A stretch of DNA of 64,000 nt from Leifsonia sp. Leaf264 (lineage in GTDB: Bacteria; Actinomycetota; Actinomycetes; Actinomycetales; Microbacteriaceae), in the NCBI RefSeq assembly GCF_001422325.1, contig NZ_LMMR01000007.1:635834-699833 (forward strand). Direction: 5' to 3'. Below are positions 32,010 to 41,489 of the stretch, piece after piece. A program made the position numbers and the translations under genes. The notes below the pieces were generated by a model. The model had not been told where the DNA came from. It worked only from the letters and a program-made list of their open reading frames with translations, and made no database searches. Numbering within the stretch: the stretch's first letter is position 1; every line of letters begins with the position of its first letter.

Positions 32010-33040
32010 GCAACCCCGGCAACCCCAGCCCCCGCAACGTCACCCCCGCGTCGACGGCCGCCGTCGACAGGGAGAAGCGCTCGGAGCGACGCGTCATCGT
32101 GCTCGTCGGTCTCGTTCTGCCGCTCGTCGTCATCGCTGCATCCGTCGCCCTGATGATTTCGTGGCTGCCGCGCCTTCCCGATCCCGTGGCCACGCACTGG
32201 GGCCCGAGCGGCGAGCCCGATGGCTTCGGCAGCCCGTGGACGGCCATCGGCCTACTCGCTGGCATCGGAGTCACGTTCTCGCTGTTGATGACGTACACGG
32301 CTCTGCGCGCCGTCGCGCGTGGAGCCGCCCCGTCATCGGTTCGGTTGACCGTGGTGTTCTCGCCCGTGTTCGCGGTGCTGCTGAGCGTGATCATCGCCGG
32401 AACGCTCGGAATGCAGGTCGACCTCGATGACGCCACGGAGGCCGGCGGCGTCTTCTGGATCTTCGCGGCCGCGGTGATTGCCGCGGCAGTCACCGGCCTG
32501 CTGGTGTGGCTCGTGCTCCCGTCCCGCGGATCGAACCCGCCGACTCCGACGCCCGAGCCGGCTGTCGCCCTCGAGCCCGGGGAGCGGGCCGTGTGGACGC
32601 GTACGGTCTCGGCGCCGCGCCCCGTCCTCACCGTGCCCATCGCGGTCGGCGCACTCGGCCTCGTGCCGGTCTTCCTCGACCCCGAGATGTGGTGGTCGAG
32701 CGCGCTGCTCGTCCTGCTCGCCGCCGTGATCGCACTCCTGCTCGTGGCCAGGGTCACCGTCGACGCGTCCGGGCTGGCCGTGCGGTCGCTGCTCGGATTC
32801 CGGATGCTGCGCGTGAGGCTGGCGGACGTCGTGTCCGCCGCGGCGGTCGAGGTCGATCCGCTGGCCGAGTTCGGCGGATGGGGCATCCGGTTCGACTCCC
32901 GAGGTCGTCGTGGGGTCGTGCTCGCAGAGGGCCCGGCCATCCAGGTGGAGCGGTCCTCCGGAGGACCGATCGTGGTCACCGTCGACGACGCACTGACCGG
33001 AGCGGCGCTGCTCAACGGGCTGGTGGCGTGCGCTCGCTGA
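32006..33040 (+). CDS. DUF1648 domain membrane protein
   Basis: This is a 344-residue protein with about six transmembrane helices. The first helix and the motif LPDPVATHWGPSGEPDGFGS (about residues 55-74) define DUF1648, found in SdpI-like immunity or signal proteins and in proteins linked to YtrA-type GntR regulators. The last 90 residues form a soluble domain rich in beta strands. The ATG overlaps the GntR stop (ATGA), so the two are one operon. A role in cell-envelope stress is suggested by family context only. Confidence 0.82.
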   Translation: MSNPGNPSPRNVTPASTAAVDREKRSERRVIVLVGLVLPLVVIAASVALMISWLPRLPDPVATHWGPSGEPDGFGSPWTAIGLLAGIGVTFSLLMTYTALRAVARGAAPSSVRLTVVFSPVFAVLLSVIIAGTLGMQVDLDDATEAGGVFWIFAAAVIAAAVTGLLVWLVLPSRGSNPPTPTPEPAVALEPGERAVWTRTVSAPRPVLTVPIAVGALGLVPVFLDPEMWWSSALLVLLAAVIALLLVARVTVDASGLAVRSLLGFRMLRVRLADVVSAAAVEVDPLAEFGGWGIRFDSRGRRGVVLAEGPAIQVERSSGGPIVVTVDDALTGAALLNGLVACAR

Positions 33041-33065
33041 TGGGCGCTTCGGCTGCGTCCGGGCC

Positions 33066-34469
33066 TCAGCGAGCTGCAGCAGCCGCCGCGTACTGCTCCC
33101 GGATGACCGGGCGCGTGTCGAGTGGCAACTCCGCCTCGATCGCGAGCGGCCAGGTCGGACGCGCTCCCGTGAGTGCCCACGCCGCCTGCCGGGCGGCGCC
33201 ATCCGCCACGTACTCGCCGGCAGTCGGCACCACGACGGGCACGTCGAAGACCTGGGCGGCGACAGTCCGCACGCCGGGGTTCTGGGCGGCGCCGCCGATG
33301 AGCAGCAGCCGGTCGGCCGTCACGCCCTGGCCGCGCACGGCATCCAGGCCGTCGGCGAGTCCGCACAGCATGCCCTCGATGGCCGCGCGGGCCAGCGACG
33401 GCCGGGTCGTGCTGGCGAGGGTGAGGCCGGAGAACGTCGCGGTGGCGTCAGGCAGGTTGGGCGTGCGCTCGCCCTCGAAGTAGGGAACGAGCACGGCTCC
33501 GGATGCCGCGGGCTCAGCCTCGAGCGCCAGCCGGCCGAGTTCGGCGTGCGAGACGCCGAGCACTCCCGCGACGGCATCGAGCACGCGCGCCGCGTTGAGC
33601 GTGGCGATCAGGGGGAGGGCGTTGCCGCTGGCGTCGGCGAAGCCCGCGACGGTGCCTGACACGTCAGCGGTCGGGGCATCCGTCACGGCGAAGACGGTGC
33701 CCGACGTGCCGATCGAGACGACGACGTCGCCCGGCTGAGCGTCGAGGCCGAGGGCTGCAGCGGCGTTGTCGCCGGCGCCGGCGCCCACGACGATGCCGTC
33801 AGGCGTCTGGCCGGCGCGCTCGGAGGGGCCGAGAACCCGGGGGAGCACGGCATCGTGGCCGAGCGCGCGCACGAAGAGTTCCCGGTCGTACTCGCCTGTC
33901 GCGGCGCTCCAGTACGCGGTGCCGCTGGCATCCGACCGGTCCGTCGTCAGCTCCTCGAGCACGGGGCCGAGCGGCGACTCCCCGACGGGTCCGTAGCCGC
34001 GCAGTCGCCACGTGAGCCAGTCGTGGGGGAGGGCGACGGCGGCGACGCGGGCCGCGGCGTCGGGCTCGGCATCCCGCAGCCAGCGCAGCTTGGTCGCGGT
34101 GAAGGAGGCGACGGGGACGACACCCGCGCGTCGCGCGTACTCGTCGGCGCCCACCTCGGCGATGAGGTCGAGTGCTGCCTGCGCCGAGCGGGTGTCGTTC
34201 CAGAGCAGGGCATCCCTGATGACCCGGCCGTCGGCGTCCAGCACCACCATGCCGTGCTGCTGGCCGCCGATCGACACCGCCGCGACGCCGTCGAGGCCGC
34301 CCGCATCGGAGAACGCTGAGAGCAGGGCTCCCCACCAGGCGGCGGGGTCGACCTCGGTGCCGTCTGGATGCGGCGCCCGACCCGAACGCACGAGCGCCCC
34401 GGAGTCGGCGTCACGGATGACGACCTTGCAGGATTGGGTGGACGAGTCGACGCCGGCGACGAGAGTCAT
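33066..34469 (-). CDS. xylB: Xylulokinase
   Basis: This is a 467-residue FGGY-family kinase that phosphorylates D-xylulose at C5 with ATP. The phosphate loop [15 protein letters not shown] is at residues 7-21, the sugar site is [10 protein letters not shown] plus [21 protein letters not shown] closes the first domain, and [11 protein letters not shown] and [12 protein letters not shown] lie in the second domain. The start ATG at 34469 fits the family N-terminus. It follows xylA on the same strand, 136 bases downstream, with a large inverted repeat between them. Product xylulose 5-phosphate enters the pentose phosphate pathway. Confidence 0.93.
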   Translation of the reverse strand: MTLVAGVDSSTQSCKVVIRDADSGALVRSGRAPHPDGTEVDPAAWWGALLSAFSDAGGLDGVAAVSIGGQQHGMVVLDADGRVIRDALLWNDTRSAQAALDLIAEVGADEYARRAGVVPVASFTATKLRWLRDAEPDAAARVAAVALPHDWLTWRLRGYGPVGESPLGPVLEELTTDRSDASGTAYWSAATGEYDRELFVRALGHDAVLPRVLGPSERAGQTPDGIVVGAGAGDNAAAALGLDAQPGDVVVSIGTSGTVFAVTDAPTADVSGTVAGFADASGNALPLIATLNAARVLDAVAGVLGVSHAELGRLALEAEPAASGAVLVPYFEGERTPNLPDATATFSGLTLASTTRPSLARAAIEGMLCGLADGLDAVRGQGVTADRLLLIGGAAQNPGVRTVAAQVFDVPVVVPTAGEYVADGAARQAAWALTGARPTWPLAIEAELPLDTRPVIREQYAAAAAAR

Positions 34470-34487
34470 GGGTTTCCAGAGATCGAG

Positions 34488-34576
34488 GTGCCGCAACTCC
34501 GGAGTGGAGAGGCGTGTCGACCGATGCGTCGCGGATGCGCGACCTTCGACACGAGTCCACTCCGGAGTCGTGGCAC
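34488..34576. repeat. Large inverted repeat between xylA and xylB
   Basis: 21-base arms (34488-34508 and 34556-34576) match at 18 positions and share ACTCCGGAGTGGA exactly. Inner arms GTGTCGA and TCGACAC add a second stem layer. The transcript of this 89-base element would fold into a long hairpin between the two xyl genes. It could limit read-through, protect the xylA message, or be a REP/MITE-like element. Confidence 0.75.
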
Positions 34577-34605
34577 TGCGGGATGGGGGATGGAGCGAGG
34601 GAGGA

Positions 34606-35796
34606 CTAGCCGCGCGCGCCGAGCAGGTGCTCGGTGGCCAGCTGCTGCAGCCGCACGAAGCCGAAGCCCTTGCCGCCGAGGTAGGCGTCGGCGTCGAAAT
34701 CCTCGTAGGAGGCGCGGTCGGCGAGCAGGTCGTCGTAGCTCTCACCGGCGCCGAGCGTCGGCTGGGCCAGCTCGGCAACGCGGGCGGCTGCCAGCGCCTC
34801 CTGCACCTCGGGGTCGGCGCGGAAGGCCGCGGCACGCTCCTTCAGCAGCAGGTAGGTGCGCATGTTCGCGGCGGCCGAGTCCCAGACGCCGTTCTCATCC
34901 TCGGTGCGGCTCGGCTTGTAGTCGAAGTGGCGCGGGCCGTTGTAGGAGGGGCCGCCGTTCGGGCCGCCGTTCTCGAGCAGGTCGACGAGGGCGAAGGCGT
35001 TGTGCAGGTCGCCGTGACCGAACACCAGGTCCTGGTCGTACTTGATGCCGCGCTGGCCGTTGAGGTCGATGTGGAACAACTTGTCGTGGTACAGCGCCTG
35101 GGCGATGCCGGCGGCGAAGTTGAGGCCGGCCATCTGCTCGTGTCCGACCTCGGGGTTGAGGCCGACCAGCTCGGGGCGCTCGAGCGAGCTGATGAAGGCC
35201 AGGGCGTGACCGAGGGTCGGCAGCAGGATGTCGCCGCGCGGCTCGTTCGGCTTGGGCTCGATGGCGAAACGGATGTCGTAGCCCTTGTCGGTGACGTAGT
35301 CGCCGAGCAGGTTCACGGCCTCGCGGTAGCGCTCGAGGGCCGAGCGGATGTCCTTGGCCGAGTCGTACTCCGCGCCCTCGCGGCCGCCCCACATGACGAA
35401 GGTCTTGGCGCCCAGCTCGGCGGCGAGGTCGAGGTTGCGCAGCACCTTGCGGAGCGCGAAGCGGCGCACGGCGCGATCGTTGGAGGTGAAGCCGCCGTCC
35501 TTGAAGACCGGCGCGCTGAACAGGTTGGTGGTGACCATCGGCACGATGAGGCCGGTGTCGGCGAGCACCTGCTTGAGGCGGTCGATCTGGGTCTGGCGTT
35601 CGGCATCCGTCGACCCGAAGGCGAACAGGTCGTCGTCGTGGAAGGTGAGGCCGTAGGCGCCGAGCTCGGAGAGCTTCTCGACGGCGTGCACCACGTCGAG
35701 CGGGTTGCGGGTGGGGCCGCCGAACGGGTCGGTGCCGTTGTAGCCGATGGTCCAGAGGCCGAAGGAGAACTTGTCGGCGCGTGTGGGGGTGGTCAT
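34606..35796 (-). CDS. xylA: Xylose isomerase
   Basis: This is a 396-residue enzyme converting D-xylose to D-xylulose with two divalent metals. It is the shorter actinobacterial class I type. Catalytic His53 and Asp56 lie in [25 protein letters not shown] and [15 protein letters not shown] supply metal ligands, and [19 protein letters not shown] is the second metal site. A GAGGAG ribosome binding site precedes the ATG. It is transcribed away from a LacI-type xylR; both a LacI palindrome and a ROK-like motif lie in the shared intergenic region. Confidence 0.97.
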   Translation of the reverse strand: MTTPTRADKFSFGLWTIGYNGTDPFGGPTRNPLDVVHAVEKLSELGAYGLTFHDDDLFAFGSTDAERQTQIDRLKQVLADTGLIVPMVTTNLFSAPVFKDGGFTSNDRAVRRFALRKVLRNLDLAAELGAKTFVMWGGREGAEYDSAKDIRSALERYREAVNLLGDYVTDKGYDIRFAIEPKPNEPRGDILLPTLGHALAFISSLERPELVGLNPEVGHEQMAGLNFAAGIAQALYHDKLFHIDLNGQRGIKYDQDLVFGHGDLHNAFALVDLLENGGPNGGPSYNGPRHFDYKPSRTEDENGVWDSAAANMRTYLLLKERAAAFRADPEVQEALAAARVAELAQPTLGAGESYDDLLADRASYEDFDADAYLGGKGFGFVRLQQLATEHLLGARG

Positions 35797-35822
35797 GGGG
35801 TCGCTCCTCGATGAACGGAATT

Positions 35823-35841
35823 GTTGTTAAGCACAACCTAT
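35823..35841. promoter_or_regulatory. Candidate ROK-regulator site overlapping the xylA -10 box
   Basis: GTTGTTAAGCACAAC (35823-35837) has 5-base arms. Its right part GTTAAGCACAACCTAT (35826-35841) matches 13 of 16 bases of GTCAAGCGCAACATAT upstream of the 43.8 kb binding-protein gene, where a ROK gene is adjacent. Confidence 0.45.
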
Positions 35842-35863
35842 AACGACGGATGCGACGACGCAA
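35835..35863 (-). promoter_or_regulatory. xylA promoter
   Basis: On the minus strand TTGCGT (35858-35863) and TAGGTT (35835-35840) are separated by 17 bases. The transcript would start about 30 bases before the xylA ATG. Confidence 0.55.
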
Positions 35864-35872
35864 GTGCGCTCG

Positions 35873-35889
35873 ATAGTTTCGGAAACTAT
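35873..35889. promoter_or_regulatory. XylR operator (LacI type) between xylA and xylR
   Basis: ATAGTTTCGGAAACTAT is a perfect palindrome with 8-base arms around a central G. It overlaps the TATGAT -10 (35887-35892) of the leaderless regulator gene and lies just upstream of the xylA -35, so one bound dimer could repress both. Confidence 0.75.
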
Positions 35890-35898
35890 GATCGAAAC

Positions 35899-36921
35899 AT
35901 GACGACAGCCCACGCCGATGATCGCGTCACCCTCGCCTCGGTCGCCGAGGAGGCCGGCGTCTCGCTGTCGACGATCTCCAAGGTGCTCAACGGGCGGGCC
36001 GACGTGGCCGCTGCCACTCGGTCACGCGTGGAGGAACTGCTGGCTCAGCGCGGCTATGCCCGCCGGGGCGCCGGAACCGCTGCGAAGGCCGACCTCATCG
36101 AGCTGGTGTTCCATGAACTCGAGAGCGTCTGGTCGATGGAGATCATCACCGGAGTCGAGGCCGTCGCCAAGGAGCACGGCCTGTCCGTCGTGCTCACGGA
36201 GAGCGGCAGCAGGCACGCGCCCGACCCGGCCTGGGTCGAGGGCGTCATGCGTCGCCGACCCGTCGCCGTCGTGCTCGTGTTCTCGGGCCTCGCGCCCGAG
36301 TACCGGGAGAGGCTGCAGTCGCGGGCCATCCCGTTCGTCATCATCGATCCGGCCGGTGATCCGTCGCCCGACGTCCCGTCGGTCGGCTCGGCGAACTGGT
36401 CGGGCGGACTCCTCGCCACGCGCCACCTCATCGAACTCGGCCACACGCGCATCGCGACGATCACGGGGCCGGAGGACATGATGTGCTCCCTCGCCCGGGT
36501 CGACGGCTACAGGTCGGCGATGAACTCGGCCGGCCTCGCGGTCGACCCCGACTGGGTGCGCTTCGGCGACTTCCACGTGACCGGCGGGCGCGCTCACGCC
36601 GCCGAGCTGCTCGCCCTCGACGACCCGCCCACCGCCATCTTCGCCGGCAGCGACCTGCAGGCGCTCGGCGTGCTCGAGGTGGCCAGGTCGCGCGGGCTGC
36701 GTGTTCCCGAAGACCTGTCGATCGTCGGCTACGACGACATCCCGTTGGTGCAGTGGGTGAGCCCGAGGCTCACCACCATCCACCAGCCTCTGCGGCGCAT
36801 GGCCGAGGAGGCGACGCGCATCGCCATCCGGATGAGCACCGAGACGTTCACGGGAACGCCGCGCATCGACCTGGCGACGAACCTCGTGGTGCGCGAGAGC
36901 ACGGCGCCGCCGGCCGCCTGA
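35899..36921 (+). CDS. LacI family regulator, probable xylose repressor
   Basis: This is a 340-residue repressor. The HTH reads LASVAEEAGVSLSTISKVLNG; the effector domain ends with IVGYDDIPLVQWVSPRLTT. The start lies 6 bases after TATGAT, so it is leaderless. It is divergent from xylA-xylB, with a perfect palindrome in between, so it most likely controls xylose use (a LacI-type XylR as in other actinobacteria). It converges with the GH10 gene, with 30 bases between them. Confidence 0.88.
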   Translation: MTTAHADDRVTLASVAEEAGVSLSTISKVLNGRADVAAATRSRVEELLAQRGYARRGAGTAAKADLIELVFHELESVWSMEIITGVEAVAKEHGLSVVLTESGSRHAPDPAWVEGVMRRRPVAVVLVFSGLAPEYRERLQSRAIPFVIIDPAGDPSPDVPSVGSANWSGGLLATRHLIELGHTRIATITGPEDMMCSLARVDGYRSAMNSAGLAVDPDWVRFGDFHVTGGRAHAAELLALDDPPTAIFAGSDLQALGVLEVARSRGLRVPEDLSIVGYDDIPLVQWVSPRLTTIHQPLRRMAEEATRIAIRMSTETFTGTPRIDLATNLVVRESTAPPAA

Positions 36922-36951
36922 CGGCCGTCGTGGCGGCTGGAGGGGAACCGA

Positions 36952-38196
36952 CTACAGCGTGACGTCGATCGAGGCGGGCCCGGCCGCCAGGTGCAGCAGC
37001 GACGAGCGGCCGACCTCGCTGGGAACGGAGACGGTGTAGCCGCCGGTGAAGCCCTGCAGCCTGAAGCGGCCTGCGGCATCGGTTCGCACCGCTGTCGGCG
37101 ACACCCACCAGTCGCCCTTCAGCAGGGCGTGCAGGGCGTCATAGGCGGGCTTCCGGGAGCCGTCGGTCCGCACCAACCCGATCGGGGCACCCAGCCAGGC
37201 GTCGCGGTCGGTGATGCCCCAGTAGGTGATGGCCTCGACCGACGGATGCGCGACGAGGGAGCTGTAGTGCCGCACGATCTCGTCGGCCTGGCGCGCCTCG
37301 CCCTCGGGGGTCGACGGCCAGCTCGCCACCTGGAAGTCGTTGAGATCGACGATGTGGCCCGGCATGAGCTCGCCCGACACCAGTGACGTCTCGGTCAGGT
37401 GCAGCGGCAGGCCGTAGCGGGCGAAGCGGTCGACCATCGCCAGCATCACGTCCTCACCCCAGTAGCCCTGGTGCATGTGGGTCTGCAGGCCGATCGCCGA
37501 GAGCGGTATGCCCGCTTCGAGCAGACCCTCGAGCAGGCACTCGTAGGCGCTCGACAGGTCGAAGTCGTTGATCAGCAGGGTGGCCGTCGGATTCGTCGCC
37601 AGGGCCTCCTCGAAGGCCAGGCGCACCATGGCGATGCGTCCGCGATCGCGTGCCAGCCTGGTGATGCCGTTGTCCTCCTTGTCGAACACCGGCATGATCA
37701 CGACCTCGTTGATCGCGTCCCAGGTGTCGATCAGGCCGGCGAAGTCCCCCACCTCCCGGCGGATGCGTTCCCGCTGCAGCCGTTCGATGCCGTCGACGTC
37801 GTGGTCGAGGAGCCAGGGCGGCTGCACAGTGTGCCAGACCAGCGGATGCCCCTTCAACGCCACACCGCGGTCGGCGAACCACTGCGCCGTCGTGGCGAGG
37901 CGCCGCGTGTCCGGTCTGCCGGGCACCGGTTCGAACCCTCCCCAGTAGAAAGGGAGGGTGGCGGTGTTGAAGAGGTCGAGCCAGAGGGCCGCGAGCTCGG
38001 CGTCGCCCGCGGAACCCGATCCGTTCGCGTGATCGACGAAGTCGAAGCCGATGTTGCCGAAGGCGAAGGCATGCGCCGTCTGCTGCACGGTCACGGTGGC
38101 GTCCACAATCGGCAGGCCCGACGAATCGCGGACGGTGACCACAGCCTCCCCGAGTCGGTGCGGAAGGTCGCCGCGACCCGGGGAGACGAGTTCCAT
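36952..38196 (-). CDS. GH10 endo-1,4-beta-xylanase, apparently intracellular
   Basis: This is a 414-residue retaining xylanase. After a short beta-rich N-terminal region (residues 1-45, GEAVVTVRDSSGLPIVD) comes the GH10 barrel: KGHPLVWHT, acid/base Glu164 in WDAINEV and nucleophile Glu269 in LHLTETS. The C-terminal 50 residues look like a small Ig-type beta domain. No signal peptide is present at the ATG, which lies 4 bases after the GH3 stop. It therefore probably cuts imported xylo-oligosaccharides in the cytoplasm. A longer upstream frame overlaps the GH3 gene and was rejected. Confidence 0.9.
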   Translation of the reverse strand: MELVSPGRGDLPHRLGEAVVTVRDSSGLPIVDATVTVQQTAHAFAFGNIGFDFVDHANGSGSAGDAELAALWLDLFNTATLPFYWGGFEPVPGRPDTRRLATTAQWFADRGVALKGHPLVWHTVQPPWLLDHDVDGIERLQRERIRREVGDFAGLIDTWDAINEVVIMPVFDKEDNGITRLARDRGRIAMVRLAFEEALATNPTATLLINDFDLSSAYECLLEGLLEAGIPLSAIGLQTHMHQGYWGEDVMLAMVDRFARYGLPLHLTETSLVSGELMPGHIVDLNDFQVASWPSTPEGEARQADEIVRHYSSLVAHPSVEAITYWGITDRDAWLGAPIGLVRTDGSRKPAYDALHALLKGDWWVSPTAVRTDAAGRFRLQGFTGGYTVSVPSEVGRSSLLHLAAGPASIDVTL

Positions 38197-38200
38197 CGGG

Positions 38201-40591
38201 TCAGCCGACAGGCTCGACACGCACCCCGGCGTGCAGTTCGCGGGTGTGATCGACGACGCGCGTCGCACCGGTGAGCTGCACCGGCTGTGCGAACACGATG
38301 TCGCCGCTCGATCGGCCCAGCCCGAGCACGATCTCCCCGGGCTCGACGATGCGCCGGCCGTCGCGGCCGGTGAAGCTCGCAAGGTCGGCGGGAACGTCGA
38401 AGGTCACTCGAACGGATGCTCCGGCCTCGAGCGCCACCCGGGCGTAGCCGATGAGCCGCTGAACCGGGCGCACGACGCTCGCCACAGGGTCGTGCAGGTA
38501 CAACTGCACCACCTCGACGCCCGAGCGCTCCCCGACGTTCGCGACGGCCACGGAGACCTCGACACGACCATCGACGCCGATCGACGCCGTGCTCGCGGAA
38601 GGCTCGCTCCATTCGAACGCGCTGTATCCGAGTCCATGCCCGAACGGGAATGCGGAGGCGGGGTCGATGTTCGACACCTCGCTCGCACCGGCCAGCGGAG
38701 ACGCCAGATACGTCGACGGCTGCGCGCCGGGGTGCGCGGGCACCGAGACCGGCAGGCGTCCACTCGGGTTCACCCGACCGCTGAGTACGCCGGCGATGGC
38801 GGGAGTCCCCTCCTCACCGAGGAAGAACGTCTGCACGATCGCGGATGCCGCATCCGTCGCCGATCCGAGGGCATAGGGCCGCCCGGACAGCAGCGTCACG
38901 ACGCTCGGCGTGCCGGTCTCGAGCACGGCGTCGAGCAGCGCCTGCTGGGCGCCCGGAAGCTCGAGGCTCTCGGCGTCGCAGCCCTCGCCGCTGGTGCCGC
39001 GGCCGAACAGGCCGGCGCGGTCGCCGAGCGCGAGCACGACGACGTCGGCAGCGCGGGCCGCGGCGACGGCGTCGGGAATCGCATCCGTCTCACCCCCGTC
39101 GACCGTGGTGCCGCGAACGAAGTGCACGGTCGACGCCGGGAACTCGGCCCGGATCGACTCGAGCAGGGTGGGAAGCTCGATGCCGATCGGCACCTCCGGA
39201 TGCTTCACCCCGACGTGGGCCGGGAACGAGTAGCAGCCGAGCACGGCATACGCATCATCGGCGTTCGGCCCGATCACGGCGATGGTCTGCGGAGCCGCGG
39301 ATGCAGCACCGAGGGGCAGGAGCCCGTCGTTGCGCAGCAGCACCACGGCCTGCTCGGCGATGGCGCGGGCGATGGCCCGATTCTCGGCCGAGTCGAGGTC
39401 GACGCTGCCGCGCAGTCCAGCCGACGAGGAGGAATCGAGGTCCCGCCCGCGGAGGGCCGACGGCACAGGGGAGTAGTCGGCGTCGAGCATGCCGAAGCCG
39501 GCCTTCTGGCGGAGCACCCGCCGCAGCGCCCTGTCGACGAGAGCCTCGTCGACGCGGCCGGCCTCGACGGCCGCGACGAACCGCGTCGAGAACGCCTTGA
39601 CCGTCGGCAGCTCGACGTCGATGCCGGCCTCCAGGGCCTGGGCGGCGGCATCCGTCCAGTCCACGGCGACACCGTGGAGCAGGTGCAGGAATCCGATCGC
39701 GAAGTAGTCGGCGACGACGGTGCCGTCGAAGCCCCAGGTGTCGCGGAGCAGCGCCGTGAGCAGCGTGGGGTCGGCTGCCGTCGGCACGCCGTCGATGTCG
39801 GTGTACGCGTTCATGACGCTCCTCACCCCCGACTCCCGCACGGCCATCTCGAACGGCGGCAGCAGCACGTCGGCGAGTTCGCGCCGCCCGACCGAGACCG
39901 GTGCGAGGTTGCGACCGGCCTTCGACGCCGAGTAGCCCACGAAGTGCTTGAGGGTCGCGACCACGCCCTCCGACTCGAGGCCGCGGATGTAGGCCGAGGC
40001 GACGGTGCCGATGAGGTACGGGTCCTCGCCGATGGTCTCCTCGACCCGGCCCCAACGCGCGTCGCGCACGACGTCGAGCACCGGAGCGAGGCCCTGGTGA
40101 ACGCCGAGACCCCGCATGTCGGAGCCGATGCGGGCCGCCATCCTCTCGACCAGCGACGGATCGAAGGTGGCACCCCAGCTGAGCGGCACGGGGTAGGCGG
40201 TGGCGCCCCAGGCCGCGAAACCGGCCAGGCACTCCTCGTGCGCCATCGCGGGGATGCCGAAGCGGCTCTCGCGGATGATGCGCTCCTGGGTGCGCAGCAG
40301 CGACAGGGCGCCGAGCGCCGGGTCGACCGGTGCGGTTCCGAACGGCCGGGTGAGCTGGCCGAGGCCCGACGGCAGGAGGGCGTCGAGGTCGGCGACCTCC
40401 TCCATGTCGTGCTGGTGGGGGGCCACGTCGCCGCCCTCCGCCGACGCGCCGACCCAGACGCCGTAGAGCTGGGCGACCTTCTCCGACACCGTCATGGCGT
40501 CGATCAGGGCGTCGACGCGCTCGTCGATCGGGCGGGCGGTGTCGTGCCAGGCGGCATCCGTCGCCACCTGCAGGTCGTCTGCCGCGGTCAT
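38201..40591 (-). CDS. GH3 beta-glycosidase, probably beta-xylosidase/beta-glucosidase
   Basis: This is a 796-residue family 3 glycoside hydrolase with the three usual parts: an (alpha/beta)8 barrel with KHFVGYSASKAGRN and nucleophile Asp295 in TVVADYFAIG, an alpha/beta sandwich starting about residue 410 with GDRAGLFGRGTSGEGCDAE, and a C-terminal fibronectin III-like domain. It has no signal peptide and lies in an operon between the importer permeases and the GH10 gene. The ATG overlaps the permease stop. It should remove xylose or glucose from the non-reducing ends of imported oligosaccharides; which one is not certain from sequence. Confidence 0.9.
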   Translation of the reverse strand: MTAADDLQVATDAAWHDTARPIDERVDALIDAMTVSEKVAQLYGVWVGASAEGGDVAPHQHDMEEVADLDALLPSGLGQLTRPFGTAPVDPALGALSLLRTQERIIRESRFGIPAMAHEECLAGFAAWGATAYPVPLSWGATFDPSLVERMAARIGSDMRGLGVHQGLAPVLDVVRDARWGRVEETIGEDPYLIGTVASAYIRGLESEGVVATLKHFVGYSASKAGRNLAPVSVGRRELADVLLPPFEMAVRESGVRSVMNAYTDIDGVPTAADPTLLTALLRDTWGFDGTVVADYFAIGFLHLLHGVAVDWTDAAAQALEAGIDVELPTVKAFSTRFVAAVEAGRVDEALVDRALRRVLRQKAGFGMLDADYSPVPSALRGRDLDSSSSAGLRGSVDLDSAENRAIARAIAEQAVVLLRNDGLLPLGAASAAPQTIAVIGPNADDAYAVLGCYSFPAHVGVKHPEVPIGIELPTLLESIRAEFPASTVHFVRGTTVDGGETDAIPDAVAAARAADVVVLALGDRAGLFGRGTSGEGCDAESLELPGAQQALLDAVLETGTPSVVTLLSGRPYALGSATDAASAIVQTFFLGEEGTPAIAGVLSGRVNPSGRLPVSVPAHPGAQPSTYLASPLAGASEVSNIDPASAFPFGHGLGYSAFEWSEPSASTASIGVDGRVEVSVAVANVGERSGVEVVQLYLHDPVASVVRPVQRLIGYARVALEAGASVRVTFDVPADLASFTGRDGRRIVEPGEIVLGLGRSSGDIVFAQPVQLTGATRVVDHTRELHAGVRVEPVG

Positions 40592-41487
40592 CCCTTCACC
40601 GCCCCGGTGAGTCCGCCGACGATCCGGCGTTGGGCGAGGGTGAAGAACAGGATGGCCGGCAGCATCGCGAGCGAGGTGAAGGCGAGCACGGCTGCGGTGT
40701 CCTGCGAGTACTGCGTGGAGAACTGCTGCACCCCGAGCGGCAGGGTGTACGTCGAGGCATCGCTCAGCATGAGCAGCGGAAGCAGGTAGGCGTTCCAGCT
40801 TCCGACGAAGGCGAGCACGCCGACCGTGACGAGGCCCGGCCCCGACAGCGGAAGCAGGATGCGCCAGAAGAAGCCGAAGCGGCTGGTGCCGTCGATGGCG
40901 GCGGCATCCTCCAACTCGGCGGGGATGGCTCGCAGGAACGGCACCAGGATGATGATCGTCGTCGGCAGCGCGAAGGCGATCTGCGGGACGAAGACCCCCG
41001 CGAGGCTTCCCAGCAGCCCGATGTTCTTCAGCATCAGGTACAGCGGCAGGATCGCCACGGTGATGGGGAACAGCAGTCCGGCCGTGAACATCGAGTAGAT
41101 GGCGTCGCGGCCCCTGAACTCGTAGCGCGCGATGACGAAGGCTGCCATCACGCCGAGGATGACGACGCCGATCGTGGTCGCCAGCGCCGTGATGGTGCTG
41201 TTGCCCACCTGCAGCCAGAAGGTCGGGGAGGTGATGACCGACGCGTAGCTGTCGAACACCCACGGGTCGGGCCAGGCCGACGGGTCGGCGTTGATCTGCG
41301 GCGTGGTGCGGAAGCCGCCGATCCAGATGTAGGCGACCGGCGCGATGGTGATGCCGACGATGATCAGTGCGATCAGGTAGACGAAGGGCTGGCCCCAGTC
41401 GAATCCGCGACGGACTCCGGGAACCGGACCGGCTGATGCCGGCGGCTGACCGACGGATGCCGGTGGCGCGATGGTGGGCGTGGTCAT
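40588..41487 (-). CDS. ABC sugar transporter permease (MalG-like)
   Basis: This is a 299-residue CUT1-type permease with about six transmembrane helices after a 30-residue Pro/Ala-rich tail. The EAA loop is EDAAAIDGTSRFGFFWRI. Its ATG lies 2 bases after the preceding permease stop, and the GH3 ATG overlaps its own stop, so transport and hydrolysis genes are tightly coupled. It probably imports xylo-oligosaccharides or related beta-linked sugars. Confidence 0.92.
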   Translation of the reverse strand: MTTPTIAPPASVGQPPASAGPVPGVRRGFDWGQPFVYLIALIIVGITIAPVAYIWIGGFRTTPQINADPSAWPDPWVFDSYASVITSPTFWLQVGNSTITALATTIGVVILGVMAAFVIARYEFRGRDAIYSMFTAGLLFPITVAILPLYLMLKNIGLLGSLAGVFVPQIAFALPTTIIILVPFLRAIPAELEDAAAIDGTSRFGFFWRILLPLSGPGLVTVGVLAFVGSWNAYLLPLLMLSDASTYTLPLGVQQFSTQYSQDTAAVLAFTSLAMLPAILFFTLAQRRIVGGLTGAVKG

Positions 41488-41489
41488 GG

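Noticed and set aside
38197..38382. Upstream extension of the GH10 xylanase as a possible signal peptide
   Set aside because: The extension overlaps the end of the GH3 gene in another frame, has Cys/Ser/Arg-rich content without a hydrophobic core, and the ATG just after the GH3 stop fits operon spacing.
40592..41263. Long in-frame extension of the GH3 protein to about 1020 residues
   Set aside because: The added part is the wrong-frame shadow of the permease gene and is His/Arg/Gly-rich. GH3 family alignment starts at the ATG that overlaps the permease stop.
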